A stretch of DNA of 39,600 nucleotides from Deltaproteobacteria bacterium UBA6601 (GTDB lineage: Bacteria > Myxococcota_A > UBA796 > UBA9615), in assembly GCA_002433485.1 (NCBI GenBank), contig DJIF01000030.1:15277-54876 (forward strand), written 5' to 3'. The translations under genes and the position numbers were made by a program. Each line of letters starts with the position of its first letter. Position 1 is the stretch's first letter. Under the pieces are notes generated by a model. That model did no database searches, was not told the DNA's origin, and was given only the letters and a program-made list of their open reading frames with translations. Below are positions 16,240 to 24,453 of this stretch, one piece after another.

Positions 16240-16823
16240 TGGGAGACACGATGAAGCCTACCGAGCGGGAAGAGCTGATTCAGCGTTATTACGACGGTGA
16301 GACGGTTGGCCGGGAGTCCGAGCTGGCCGAGCGCATGCTGCAGGAAGATCCCGTCGCTCAGGAGATCCTTGAAGGATTGGTGCGCTTGTCCGGCTCTATT
16401 CAGCTTGAGTTGGACTCGGCGGTTGAAGCAGAAGACTTCAGTGGCTATTGGCAGCAGATTGAGGAGCGACTGCCTGACGGTCCGCTCAGCGAGGAGGTCG
16501 CTACTCTCGCCGTCCCTGCTGCGGCAGATGTGGTGGTCGGCCGGCCACAGCGGATGGGGCGACCCCGTCGCTCCTGGCTGCCGTGGCTGTTGGGTCCCAG
16601 CCTTGGCGCGGCGGCGGCGGCGATGCTGATGGTCCTGCTGCAGCCTGCTGAGTTGCGGGTGGATGAGTCTCCACTTGCAGTGGTTCCTGCAGCCCCCGCC
16701 GATCACACCATTGACATCGAGTCCATCGAGAGCGACGGTCCTCTGGTCATGGTGATGCAGGAGAATTCTGAGGAGCCCGCTATCATCTGGTTCGTAGAGT
16801 CGGATGCAGAGACGGAGGGATGA
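16239..16823 (+). CDS. Putative membrane anti-sigma factor
   Basis: The protein has about 194 residues. An N-terminal acidic, helical part (ELIQRYYDGETVGRES, then AERMLQEDPVAQEIL) resembles the sigma-binding domain of anti-sigma factors. A single membrane segment follows at about residues 110-132 (WLPWLLGPSLGAAAAAMLM). The periplasmic part is about 60 residues and acidic. The zinc-binding HxxxCxxC motif of ZAS-type anti-sigmas is absent. Its ATG overlaps the sigma-factor stop (TGATG), the usual arrangement for a sigma/anti-sigma pair, and GGAGG lies about ten bases upstream. The role is inferred from position and topology. The secreted protein gene follows after one base. Confidence 0.75.
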   Translation: MGDTMKPTEREELIQRYYDGETVGRESELAERMLQEDPVAQEILEGLVRLSGSIQLELDSAVEAEDFSGYWQQIEERLPDGPLSEEVATLAVPAAADVVVGRPQRMGRPRRSWLPWLLGPSLGAAAAAMLMVLLQPAELRVDESPLAVVPAAPADHTIDIESIESDGPLVMVMQENSEEPAIIWFVESDAETEG

Positions 16824-16824
16824 G

Positions 16825-17328
16825 ATGAAGCTTGTTAGATTCCGCCGAGGAAACCTTGTTGTGGCCTTGCTTTCGGTAGTGGCTGCTGCGGGCGCGGTGG
16901 TCCTGTCTCCGACCGCAGCAGGTCTGGGTGTAGAGACCGTGCTGGCCGCTGACTCGGTGTCGGTTGTGGTCGATGTCGTGCGTGGCACCAAGGGTGCGTC
17001 CGGCAGTGACCAGCGCTCCAATAAGCACAGCTCTGTGTTGGGGCGGGTGCCTGGCTATGGTGGCTGGAAGTTCCTGGATTCGATGAAGTTTTCCCTGTCT
17101 GCATCAGGAGCTTCGGCTGGAAGTGGTGCGGTCGCAGGCCGCACGCTTGCTGTGAAGCTGGAGTCTTTCGCTGGTGGTAAGGCCAAGACTCGGGTCTCAG
17201 TCACCGACCCTGGAGGACGTGATCACAAGATCACCAGCAGCCTGGGCAAGGGCGGTACTACGGTGTTGACCGCACAGTCTTCGGGTGGCCGGGAGGTCCA
17301 CCTGTTCATCGTGACCGTTAACTGGTAA
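16825..17328 (+). CDS. Small secreted protein of the sigma-factor operon
   Basis: The 167-residue product starts at ATG 16825, five bases after GGAGGG. Basic residues (MKLVRFRRGN) and a long hydrophobic stretch end in Ala-rich sequence (about 1-43), fitting a signal peptide. The mature part has a Gly/Ser-rich stretch and beta-like repeats (RTLAVKLESF, TRVSVTDPGG, TTVLTAQSSGG, EVHLFIVTV). It has no cysteine and no recognised domain. It follows the anti-sigma gene by one base, so it is part of the same operon and might be a sensed or protective envelope component. Its last 11 bases overlap the 3' end of the kinase gene on the other strand. Confidence 0.75.
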   Translation: MKLVRFRRGNLVVALLSVVAAAGAVVLSPTAAGLGVETVLAADSVSVVVDVVRGTKGASGSDQRSNKHSSVLGRVPGYGGWKFLDSMKFSLSASGASAGSGAVAGRTLAVKLESFAGGKAKTRVSVTDPGGRDHKITSSLGKGGTTVLTAQSSGGREVHLFIVTVNW

Positions 17329-19747
17329 TCGGCTCTTTGAGCTCCTGCACAAGGCGAAAGCCGACGTGTGAACCCAGGTAGCTGGTGGAAACGACGCTTC
17401 TTGAGCAGCATCGCGAGTAGACCTCGACGGTGCCATAGGAACCACCGCGTAGGACCGCTTCATTGTCGTTGCCCGAGGCTTCCTGATCCCAGTTGACCCA
17501 GTCACGGACTCCGCCAGCCAGATCGCGTACTCCATAGGGTGAGCAGTCGCCGGGAACGCTGCCTACTGCGGGTAGCCCCGGGGCTTCTGCGCTGCTCTCG
17601 GCCATGACGCAGAAGTTTGCGTCAAACCGGTCGCCCCAGGGAAACAGGCGTCGGTCTGTACCACGAGCGGCCTTCTCCCACTCGCTCTCTGTCGGCAGCC
17701 GGAAGCGGTTCCCGGGATGTTGCTCGGTGAGCCAGTCAGCATAGGCTCGGGCGCTGCGGATGGAGATGGAAACGATGGCCTGCTCGCCGTGCCAGGTCCT
17801 GCCGTGCGCATCGCGCAGCGGCAACTCATAGTCGCCCTTTTCAGCCAGTTCGAAGAGCACCGGCCCGGGCTCGCCCCCTTGCCCGCGTGCTCGCGGTAGG
17901 TGGCTGCGTGCCGCCGCTTCATCCCGTTTCCACAGGGCGGCCAGAAAGCGCAGGTATTCGGCGGTGGTGACCGGGTAGCGGGAGATGGCGTAGTCGGGCA
18001 GATCGATAAAGCTCTCGGCATGTCCCGAAAGTGCGGCAGGGTCGCCGCCAAGGCGGATCGGTCCTGCGGGTATGTGTAGGAAGTTCTGGTGGAGCTGCTC
18101 GCTGGGAACCAGGTCAACGTCGATCATCAGGTCTTGAAGGCGCTCCACCAGCAGCGGCAGCTGAGCAGGAGCGTAGCCTTCCGCCGCCACTTTGAGCAGG
18201 TAAGAGCCCATGGCGACCTGTTGGTGCTGAAGCAGGGTCTGGCCCAGTTGGATCTCTTTGTCTGGCACGCGTCGCCCATCTCTGAGGACGATGGGCTGTA
18301 GGGTGACGTCGGCACCGAGCGGAGTGCTCATGACGCTGATGCTGCCGTTGCCGATCAGACGGTCCCGATATCGGCCAGGAGCGTAGCGCTCGATGCGTTC
18401 GTGGCAGCGCTTCATCCAGCGTTTGTCGCTGTTGGCTTCGGCTTGCAGGAAGCGTAGCCAGTACAGGTCTGCCAAGCCCAGTCGAGCAGGATGGTGACCG
18501 CGCACGTGGGAGAGCGCTGCCTCGAAGCTCGCCTCGCAGATGCTGAAGGCCTCGTCTGCGGCTGCCATAGCGTCGGCTGCGTGTCGCTCAGCTTCCCAGC
18601 TGAGGCGCTTGAGCTCCAGGGGGTCCCAGCTGTTGAGTTCTGAGCGCAGCGCCATGGCCCGCAACTCCGCTTCGTCAGCTTGCTGTGCCCGGCTGCCAAA
18701 CTCCAGCATCTGGGTGTGGCCGCGGCGTACCAGGAGGTCAGCTTCGAGCCGGGGTCGAACTCCCTCAAGGTATTGCTCGAGCTCAACCGTCAGGTCTCCA
18801 GCGTCGGCATAGCGCTGCTCCGGCTCAATGGCCATGGCTTTCAGGCAGATCCTCTCCAGCTCTTGAGGGATCTCCCGCTCTGGACTCCGCTCTGAGGGGT
18901 GGCGGAAGCTGTGGGTTGCCTTGAGGTACAGCAGTCGTGGCAGGTTGTCCGCCTCAAAGGGGCGCTGCAGGGTGAGCAGCTCGTAGAGAAGAACGCCGAG
19001 GGAATAGACGTCCGAGCGTGCGCTGACCAGGCTCGGATCGCCTTCTTGACACTCGGGTGCCATGTAGGCAGGCGAGCCGACGATTGCGCCGTCTTGGGTG
19101 GCAATGGGGTCGGCCAGGGTTGGGATGCCGGCACCCGTCTCGGCCTGTTCTTCATTTGTCGTGGTTCTGTCGTCCAGCATCCGCGCTAGACCCCAGTCCA
19201 TGACCAGTACTTCACCAAAGCCGCCGACCATGATGTTGTCGGGCTTTAGGTCACGGTGAATAACCCCGCGGGTGTGGGCGTACGCGGCGGCTTGACAGGC
19301 CTTGCGGAAGATTTCAATCAGGCGCTGCAGGTTGAAGGAATCGTCGCTTTTGAGGCTTGGATCGCGGAGCCCGGCGAGGATTTCTCCGAGGCTCTGGCCC
19401 CGGATCAGTTTCATGGAGTAGCACAGGCTGTTGTCTTCATCGCAGAACAGGTCATGAATGGGCGGAATTCCCGGGTGGGTCAGCTGGCTGGTGATACGTG
19501 CTTCACTCAGGAACCGCTTGCGTCGAATGCTGCCTGGTGCTTCGGCCGGCATGGTCTTGATAGCCACTTGTCGACCCAAGGTGCGGTCCCAGCCCTTGAC
19601 CACGGTTCCCATGCCCCCGCTGCCCAGCTCTCGCCGGCGGAGGTAACGACTGCCCAGGTCAAGTTGTTGCGGCTCAATGAGGGCATCAGCCCCGGGACTC
19701 TCGGGGAACTCGTTGCGTTCTTCTTGGGATTGCTGGTCGTCAGACAT
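17318..19747 (-). CDS. Ser/Thr protein kinase with PEGA-like and FGE-like C-terminal domains
   Basis: This 809-residue protein has a PknB-type kinase domain (about 35-330): glycine loop GSGGMG (42-47), lysine K64 in VAIKTMP, HRDLKPDN (164-171) and DWG (184-186) in place of DFG. A helical linker follows, then a PEGA-like beta domain around 490-560. The C-terminal 230 residues resemble the formylglycine-generating enzyme/sulfatase-modifying fold (ISRYPVTTAEYLRFL, RLPTESEWEKAARG, FPWGDRFDANFC, GGVRDWVNW, LRGGSYG, GFRLV). The two catalytic cysteines of FGE appear replaced by Thr and Ser, so this is probably a binding module. No membrane segment is seen. AGGAG lies about ten bases before the ATG. 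The gene ends in an 11-base antisense overlap with the secreted-protein gene. Confidence 0.9.
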   Translation of the reverse strand: MSDDQQSQEERNEFPESPGADALIEPQQLDLGSRYLRRRELGSGGMGTVVKGWDRTLGRQVAIKTMPAEAPGSIRRKRFLSEARITSQLTHPGIPPIHDLFCDEDNSLCYSMKLIRGQSLGEILAGLRDPSLKSDDSFNLQRLIEIFRKACQAAAYAHTRGVIHRDLKPDNIMVGGFGEVLVMDWGLARMLDDRTTTNEEQAETGAGIPTLADPIATQDGAIVGSPAYMAPECQEGDPSLVSARSDVYSLGVLLYELLTLQRPFEADNLPRLLYLKATHSFRHPSERSPEREIPQELERICLKAMAIEPEQRYADAGDLTVELEQYLEGVRPRLEADLLVRRGHTQMLEFGSRAQQADEAELRAMALRSELNSWDPLELKRLSWEAERHAADAMAAADEAFSICEASFEAALSHVRGHHPARLGLADLYWLRFLQAEANSDKRWMKRCHERIERYAPGRYRDRLIGNGSISVMSTPLGADVTLQPIVLRDGRRVPDKEIQLGQTLLQHQQVAMGSYLLKVAAEGYAPAQLPLLVERLQDLMIDVDLVPSEQLHQNFLHIPAGPIRLGGDPAALSGHAESFIDLPDYAISRYPVTTAEYLRFLAALWKRDEAAARSHLPRARGQGGEPGPVLFELAEKGDYELPLRDAHGRTWHGEQAIVSISIRSARAYADWLTEQHPGNRFRLPTESEWEKAARGTDRRLFPWGDRFDANFCVMAESSAEAPGLPAVGSVPGDCSPYGVRDLAGGVRDWVNWDQEASGNDNEAVLRGGSYGTVEVYSRCCSRSVVSTSYLGSHVGFRLVQELKEPITS

Positions 19748-19905
19748 GTTGTCAGATCTCCTGCAGCTGAACCTTGCGCTTTAGAGGGTATCACTGTGGC
19801 GGCCAGCTCTAGGGTCCTGGATCTTGTGGGCGCCAGGGTTCAGACTGCTGACCTCATCAGGTCGTTGCGGCGATCTTTTTGGCTCCTTGTCGAGGGTGAA
19901 AAGTG

Positions 19906-21261
19906 ATGGAACTGAATTCCTATAACCCAGCTACAGGGGAGCGAGTCGGTGCTGTCTCAGTGACTCCGCCAGAGCAAGTCGCAGCAGTGGTCGGTCGTGC
20001 TCGGGCCGCGCAGCCGGGTTGGGCTGCCCTGGGACTTGCCGGTCGTCGTGCTGCCATTGAGCCAGCAGCGAAGCTGTTCATGGACCAGAGTGATGCGCTG
20101 GGTGCGCTGCTCACTGCCGAGATGGGTAAACCCCTGCGTGAAGCTCGCGGCGAGGTGCGTTCCTGTGGGGCCGGGATGGAGTCCGATCTGGATGAAATGG
20201 TGGCGGCGCTGCAGCCTGAGTTGCTTGTAGATGGCTCGACTCAGACGACCTTGTTTCATGATCCTTATGGTGTCTGCGCGGCGATTACACCCTGGAATTT
20301 CCCCATTTCGATGCCGCACTGGATGGTGTTGCCAGCGCTCATGGCTGGCAACAGCGTGGTCCTTAAGCCTTCGGAGGAGACCCCTCTTATCGCCCAGGCA
20401 TACGTGGATCTGCTGGCGGCTCAGTTGCCGCAGGGAGTGTTGCAGATCGTCCATGGTGCTGATCAGCAGGGTCGGGCCCTGGTGAATGCCGCCGTTGATC
20501 TGGTTGCCTTTACCGGGTCACGTGCCGCGGGAATCGATATCCTTGGCAGAGCCTCTTCATCTCTGAAGCGGGTGATTCTTGAACTGGGAGGCAAAGACCC
20601 GCTGCTGGTTCTGGAGGATGCTGATGTTGCCGCAGCGGCTCAATTTGCGGTTCGAAATGGCTTCAGAAATGCAGGTCAGGTCTGTGTCAGTACGGAGCGG
20701 ATTTACGTTCATCAGGCGGTCGCCGCTGAGTTTGAGGCGGCCCTGGTAGAGGGCGTCGCGGGCCTTCAACAGGGCGACGGAGCTCAGGAGGGAGTGCAGG
20801 TAGGTCCGATGATCAATGTGCGCCAGGCGGAGCATGTGCGGGGACAGATTGAGGCCGCCCTGGATGAGGGCGCTACTCTGCTGGCTGGGGGGCGGGGCCA
20901 CCGGGACAACTTCGTTGTGCCCACAGTACTTGCCGGTCTCGATCACACGATGGACATCATGCGCACTGAGACCTTCGGGCCGGTAGCCTGCGTAATGCGG
21001 GTCGCCGATGATGAGCAGGCGGTTCGCCTGGCCAACGACAGTCACTACGGGCTCGGTGCGGTAGTGTTTGGCGCTGAGGACCATGCAGCTCGGGTGGCTC
21101 GCTGTCTCGATGCCGGGATGATTGGCATAAATCGCGGGGTTGGTGGAGCATCCGGCTCGCCCTGGGTTGGCGCTAAGCAGAGTGGTTACGGACACCATAG
21201 CGGCAGGGCGGGGCATCGCCAGTTTGCTCAGGTGCGTATCGTAAGCCGGCCTGTGTCCTGA
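19906..21261 (+). CDS. NAD(P)-dependent aldehyde dehydrogenase, succinate-semialdehyde-type
   Basis: The 451-residue protein is a complete ALDH: the N-terminal NPATGERV, PWNFP (with N131), a cofactor segment (VVLKPSEETP), FTGS, the general base E226 in LELGGKDP, and the nucleophile C260 in NAGQVCVSTER. ETFGPV and the C-terminal PWVGAKQSGYG match the GabD/succinate-semialdehyde branch more than other ALDHs, but the physiological aldehyde cannot be read from sequence. ATG 19906 is preferred to the adjacent GTG 19903; GAGGG lies nine bases upstream. It is divergent from the kinase gene. The small secreted-protein gene follows after 27 bases, so it may head the run through 24386. Confidence 0.9.
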   Translation: MELNSYNPATGERVGAVSVTPPEQVAAVVGRARAAQPGWAALGLAGRRAAIEPAAKLFMDQSDALGALLTAEMGKPLREARGEVRSCGAGMESDLDEMVAALQPELLVDGSTQTTLFHDPYGVCAAITPWNFPISMPHWMVLPALMAGNSVVLKPSEETPLIAQAYVDLLAAQLPQGVLQIVHGADQQGRALVNAAVDLVAFTGSRAAGIDILGRASSSLKRVILELGGKDPLLVLEDADVAAAAQFAVRNGFRNAGQVCVSTERIYVHQAVAAEFEAALVEGVAGLQQGDGAQEGVQVGPMINVRQAEHVRGQIEAALDEGATLLAGGRGHRDNFVVPTVLAGLDHTMDIMRTETFGPVACVMRVADDEQAVRLANDSHYGLGAVVFGAEDHAARVARCLDAGMIGINRGVGGASGSPWVGAKQSGYGHHSGRAGHRQFAQVRIVSRPVS

Positions 21262-21288
21262 TAGGCTGTCTCCAGCCAGGGAGGTGTG

Positions 21289-21738
21289 ATGTCGTCCAGA
21301 CCAGTGGTCAGGGTTGCCCTTGTAGCCGCGCTACTCGCAGTGGCGGTTATGGCTCTCCTGTTGGGCGCGCCTGCAGCGCCGGCAGACGACCCCGCCGGGG
21401 CTCAATCAGGCCCCTGGCGCTGCAAGCAGTTCGCCGGTGGTGAGTCCATGGAGCAGGATGCCGCCGCATGGCTGTACCGCTTTGCATCTACTGGTCCGGG
21501 CAATGTCATCAGCCTGAGCCCGCCGCTGAGTTCGTCGCGGGCGGGGTCTACGCTCTGCGCCTGGGACCCGGGCTTTGCTGCAGAGCAGTGGATTCTTGAG
21601 GAACGTGCCCGCAAGGAGCACGAGGCTCAGGTGCGCAAGCGCAAGCGCAAGCTTCGCGAGCATCAGCGCAAGGGTAGCGATCAGCTCTTTCCCGAGGACC
21701 TGGCCCTCGAGGAGGAGGGCGAGGGCAGGGGGCCTTAG
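21289..21738 (+). CDS. Small exported protein with basic C-terminal stretch, unknown function
   Basis: The product has 149 residues. A hydrophobic segment at about 8-30 (VALVAALLAVAVMALLLGAP) acts as a signal peptide or anchor. The exported part contains three cysteines (WRCKQF, STLCAWD and one region between them lacks others) and a highly charged tail: a KRKRKL-type run from three tandem AAGCGC hexamers near 21636-21653, then an acidic end (EEEGEG). A coiled-coil-like stretch (EERARKEHEAQVRKR) precedes it. No family is recognised. GGGAGG lies four bases before ATG 21289. It lies between the ALDH and DUF362 genes, with 27-base gaps on both sides. Confidence 0.6.
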   Translation: MSSRPVVRVALVAALLAVAVMALLLGAPAAPADDPAGAQSGPWRCKQFAGGESMEQDAAAWLYRFASTGPGNVISLSPPLSSSRAGSTLCAWDPGFAAEQWILEERARKEHEAQVRKRKRKLREHQRKGSDQLFPEDLALEEEGEGRGP

Positions 21739-21754
21739 CTGCCAGTGCAGGACT

Positions 21755-21768
21755 AGGAGGCTGCTCTG
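21755..21768 (+). promoter_or_regulatory. Shine-Dalgarno sequence and apparent CTG start of the DUF362 gene
   Basis: AGGAGG (21755-21760) lies five bases before CTG (21766-21768). In this frame no ATG, GTG or TTG occurs between the upstream stop (TAG, 21754-21756) and GTG 21844, yet family-like sequence begins before 21844. The site therefore suggests initiation at CTG. Confidence 0.5.
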
Positions 21769-23403
21769 CCAAGGGAGAACAGCAAGGCGCGGGTCTGGGT
21801 CGGCAGGGTCAGCGGCTACGACACGGACGCCGTTCGTGAGGCCGTGAGCAGGGGCCTGCGTTTTGTGGCTCCAAGCTTGCGTGGCAACGTCGTGGCCAAG
21901 GCCAACTGGTTGTTGAGTCATCGGCGCTTTGCTACCGCCAGCAGCACTCGACCTGAGTTGGTTGCCGGAGCACTTGAGGCTCTGTTTGCCCGTCAATCTC
22001 AGCTGCGGGTGTTGTTCTCCGGCAGTGCTGCTTTGGGTTGTTCCGCGCGGCACCAGGCGCGTCGGGCGCGGGGTCGGGTGGGGCCGCTGGCCAGGGAAGG
22101 CTATCTGGCCCTGGAGGCCATGTTTCGGGGGCAGGTCACGGTCCGACCGACCGATGAAGCGCAGCTCTATCGCTATCAGCTCTCAGTTGGGCGGCGCATG
22201 AGCCGTGAACAGCGTGATCTGCTGGATGCTGAGCTGGATGTCGACCTGCGCTATTGGGATCGGGTAGTGGCCGGCTATGAGCTCTATCATGCCGACGCGG
22301 TCGTGTTGTTCCCCAAGCTTAAGACCAGCGTGCTTGCTGGCGGGCTGTGCGGGGCGGTGGATCTGCAGGGAGTCGGCTTCTTAAGGGGTGTGGACCGGTT
22401 GGATGGACACAATCGCCACAACGCGAGGCGTGTGGTCGATATGCTTGAGGTTACCGATCCCGATCTGGTGATCACTGATGCTATTGAGGTGGGTTTCGGT
22501 GGCGGCACAATGACGCAATCCGGCCATCATCTTGGCCTGCTGGTAGTGGCGGACAACGCGGTCGCTCACGATGCGGTTTGTGCCAGGTTGTTGGGTTTGG
22601 ACCCCCAGCAAAATCCTCAATTGCGGTTGGCCGCGGAGCGTGGCTTTGGCTCCATTGAGGAGGCTGATATTGAGATTGGTGGTGATGTGGATCTGCAGCG
22701 CGCCGCCCTTCAGGTGGTCGGCTTCGGCCCCCACGTGGTGGGCCGCGTCGATGATTTCTCAAAGCGCTTTGAACGCTATTGCGGAGCAGCACTGCCGCTC
22801 GACATTCATTGCGGTGGCTTCTACGAGGAAGCGGCGGGGGCCGGAGTCTTGCTGGATTGGCTCTACAGCAGCTTTGATCATCCGCGCTTTCGCGAGCGCA
22901 TGAAGCGCTGGCCCCGCTGCAGTGTCTTTGTTGGAGAGGTTCAAGAGCGGCCACGCAATGAACGCATTTATCTGGTCGGTGATCGGGCCATAGCGAGCTT
23001 TGCCGCGCAGACCGACTTCATGCAACCGGCGCTGAAGCTACCGCTGTTCATACAGCGCCAGCTTGCTGGTTCGTTCGGTCTTTATCGCTATCGCTTGAAA
23101 GGTGGCGGGCGGGGTTGGGTGACTGCCATTTCAGGGAACCCGCCCTCGCGTCAGGCCATCTCCTGGGCGTTCTTACTGGGTTCCCTGGGCCGCATCAGTC
23201 CGCCCCTGCTGGGAGCCCTGCCGTCCCCGGTAGAGGCCTGCTATCAGTTGTTTGCGCGGCTCTTGAGCAAGCGCCGTAATCGGCACGGGATCCGGCTGGT
23301 GCACGCCCGTAAGATGGCTCGCACTCTGCGGCGACCCTGGCGCCTTGGGGCTGGAGCGCCGGTCAGTCTTGCGCTGCGAGACGACCTGGAGCAGGGCAAT
23401 TGA
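21766..23403 (+). CDS. DUF362-family protein
   Basis: From the proposed CTG start the protein has 545 residues. The N-terminal ARVWVGRVSGYDTDAVREAV matches the start of DUF362 domains, which is why the later GTG at 21844 is rejected. Further family features are FPKLKTSVLAGG (near residue 182; PKLKTH in relatives), the following GAVDLQGVGFL, a VDMLEVTDPDLVITDAIEV strand, and GHHLGLLVVADNAVAHDAV with VCARLLG. The C-terminal half contains CGGFYEEAAG and VFVGEVQE but lacks the ferredoxin-type cysteine clusters found in many DUF362 proteins. The family's chemistry is not well defined. The next gene starts at a TTG that overlaps this stop, implying coupling. Confidence 0.75.
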   Translation: MPRENSKARVWVGRVSGYDTDAVREAVSRGLRFVAPSLRGNVVAKANWLLSHRRFATASSTRPELVAGALEALFARQSQLRVLFSGSAALGCSARHQARRARGRVGPLAREGYLALEAMFRGQVTVRPTDEAQLYRYQLSVGRRMSREQRDLLDAELDVDLRYWDRVVAGYELYHADAVVLFPKLKTSVLAGGLCGAVDLQGVGFLRGVDRLDGHNRHNARRVVDMLEVTDPDLVITDAIEVGFGGGTMTQSGHHLGLLVVADNAVAHDAVCARLLGLDPQQNPQLRLAAERGFGSIEEADIEIGGDVDLQRAALQVVGFGPHVVGRVDDFSKRFERYCGAALPLDIHCGGFYEEAAGAGVLLDWLYSSFDHPRFRERMKRWPRCSVFVGEVQERPRNERIYLVGDRAIASFAAQTDFMQPALKLPLFIQRQLAGSFGLYRYRLKGGGRGWVTAISGNPPSRQAISWAFLLGSLGRISPPLLGALPSPVEACYQLFARLLSKRRNRHGIRLVHARKMARTLRRPWRLGAGAPVSLALRDDLEQGN

Positions 23404-24386
23404 GTCGTCTGAGCGGGCTTCGCGATCGTCTCGCGGCTGCGGCTGAGGCCTTTATTGATCCACGTGCGGCCGAGGATGAGGGGGCCTTTGAGCCCGACGA
23501 TGGGGCAGAGGACCCCGGGCTGCAGCCAGCGCCCAAGGAGGGCGCCGGTAATTACATCCTGGTGGTTCTTGACTCGTGTCGATTTGACACTTTTATGGAG
23601 GCCGCCCCGGCCAACATGCTGCGGCTGGGTGATCCGCAGCGACGTTGGTCCTATGCCAGCTGGACCGGTCCCAGCCATTACAATCTGCTCACTGGGCTGC
23701 TGCCTCATCAGAGCCCGCAGCGGGTGTTTGCTTCCAGCTACTACCAGAAGGAGTTTCTACGCTTCTCCCAGCGTCTGGGGTGTGAGGTCAGCTTTAAGGA
23801 ACTGCTGCCGTCCTTGTGGCTACCGACCCTGCTACGTGACGGTTTGGGATACCGCTGCTCTGCGCAGGTCTCGTTGCCGGTGCTCAACCCGGCCACTGGA
23901 ATGAATCGGTCTTTTGACCAATTCTCCTTGATGGATTCACACAACGACTTTGGGGCAATGCTCTCGAAGCTACAGTTTGCGGAGCACAGACCGGAGTTCC
24001 ACCTGCTCAACCTGGGTGAGACCCACTACCCCTACGTCTGTGCCGGTCAGGACCCTGGCGAACTACCGCACCTCAGCGGGGTGCACGGGGTGGCGCGGCG
24101 CCTCGACGAGGTAAAGGAGCGCGGTTTTGGGTTGGTGGAGCAGGCTGAGGCACCTTCATGGTTCAAGGTTGAGCTGTTGGAGGCGCTCCGTGCCCGTCAG
24201 GTGGAGGCGGTCCGTGGTGTGGATCGCCTGTTTGAACAGCTCTACGACTGCGTGCCGCCCAATACCTGGATTACGGTGACCTCAGACCACGGTGAGTTGT
24301 TTGGCGAAGGGGGGTATTTTGGCCATGGACCGATTCATCATGATCGGGTGTGGGAGGTGCCCTTTGTAGAAGGCCGGATCCGTTGA
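23400..24386 (+). CDS. Short alkaline-phosphatase/sulfatase-superfamily protein
   Basis: The product has 328 residues and starts with TTG overlapping the DUF362 stop (TTGA); GGAG lies about six to nine bases upstream. The N-terminal 50 residues are low-complexity and acidic. Superfamily marks follow: YILVVLDSCRFD with metal-ligand D58, a nucleophile region SYASWTGPSHYNLLTG (about 84-99), LLNLGETHYPY near 202-212, and VTSDHGELFGEGG with D296/H297, then FGHGP. The order matches the sulfatase/phosphoglycerol-transferase branch. It lacks the Cys-x-Pro-x-Arg signature of formylglycine sulfatases, and a Thr or Ser would be the nucleophile. No signal peptide is seen. The C-terminus stops right after the last core strand (EVPFVEGR). 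The substrate is unknown; a partnership with the DUF362 protein is inferred. Confidence 0.75.
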   Translation: MSRLSGLRDRLAAAAEAFIDPRAAEDEGAFEPDDGAEDPGLQPAPKEGAGNYILVVLDSCRFDTFMEAAPANMLRLGDPQRRWSYASWTGPSHYNLLTGLLPHQSPQRVFASSYYQKEFLRFSQRLGCEVSFKELLPSLWLPTLLRDGLGYRCSAQVSLPVLNPATGMNRSFDQFSLMDSHNDFGAMLSKLQFAEHRPEFHLLNLGETHYPYVCAGQDPGELPHLSGVHGVARRLDEVKERGFGLVEQAEAPSWFKVELLEALRARQVEAVRGVDRLFEQLYDCVPPNTWITVTSDHGELFGEGGYFGHGPIHHDRVWEVPFVEGRIR

Positions 24387-24453
24387 TGAGATGACGCTTT
24401 CACCTGTGGGCGTTGTGCTTCGTGCTACCTTGTATGTGGATGGATCGACCTAC

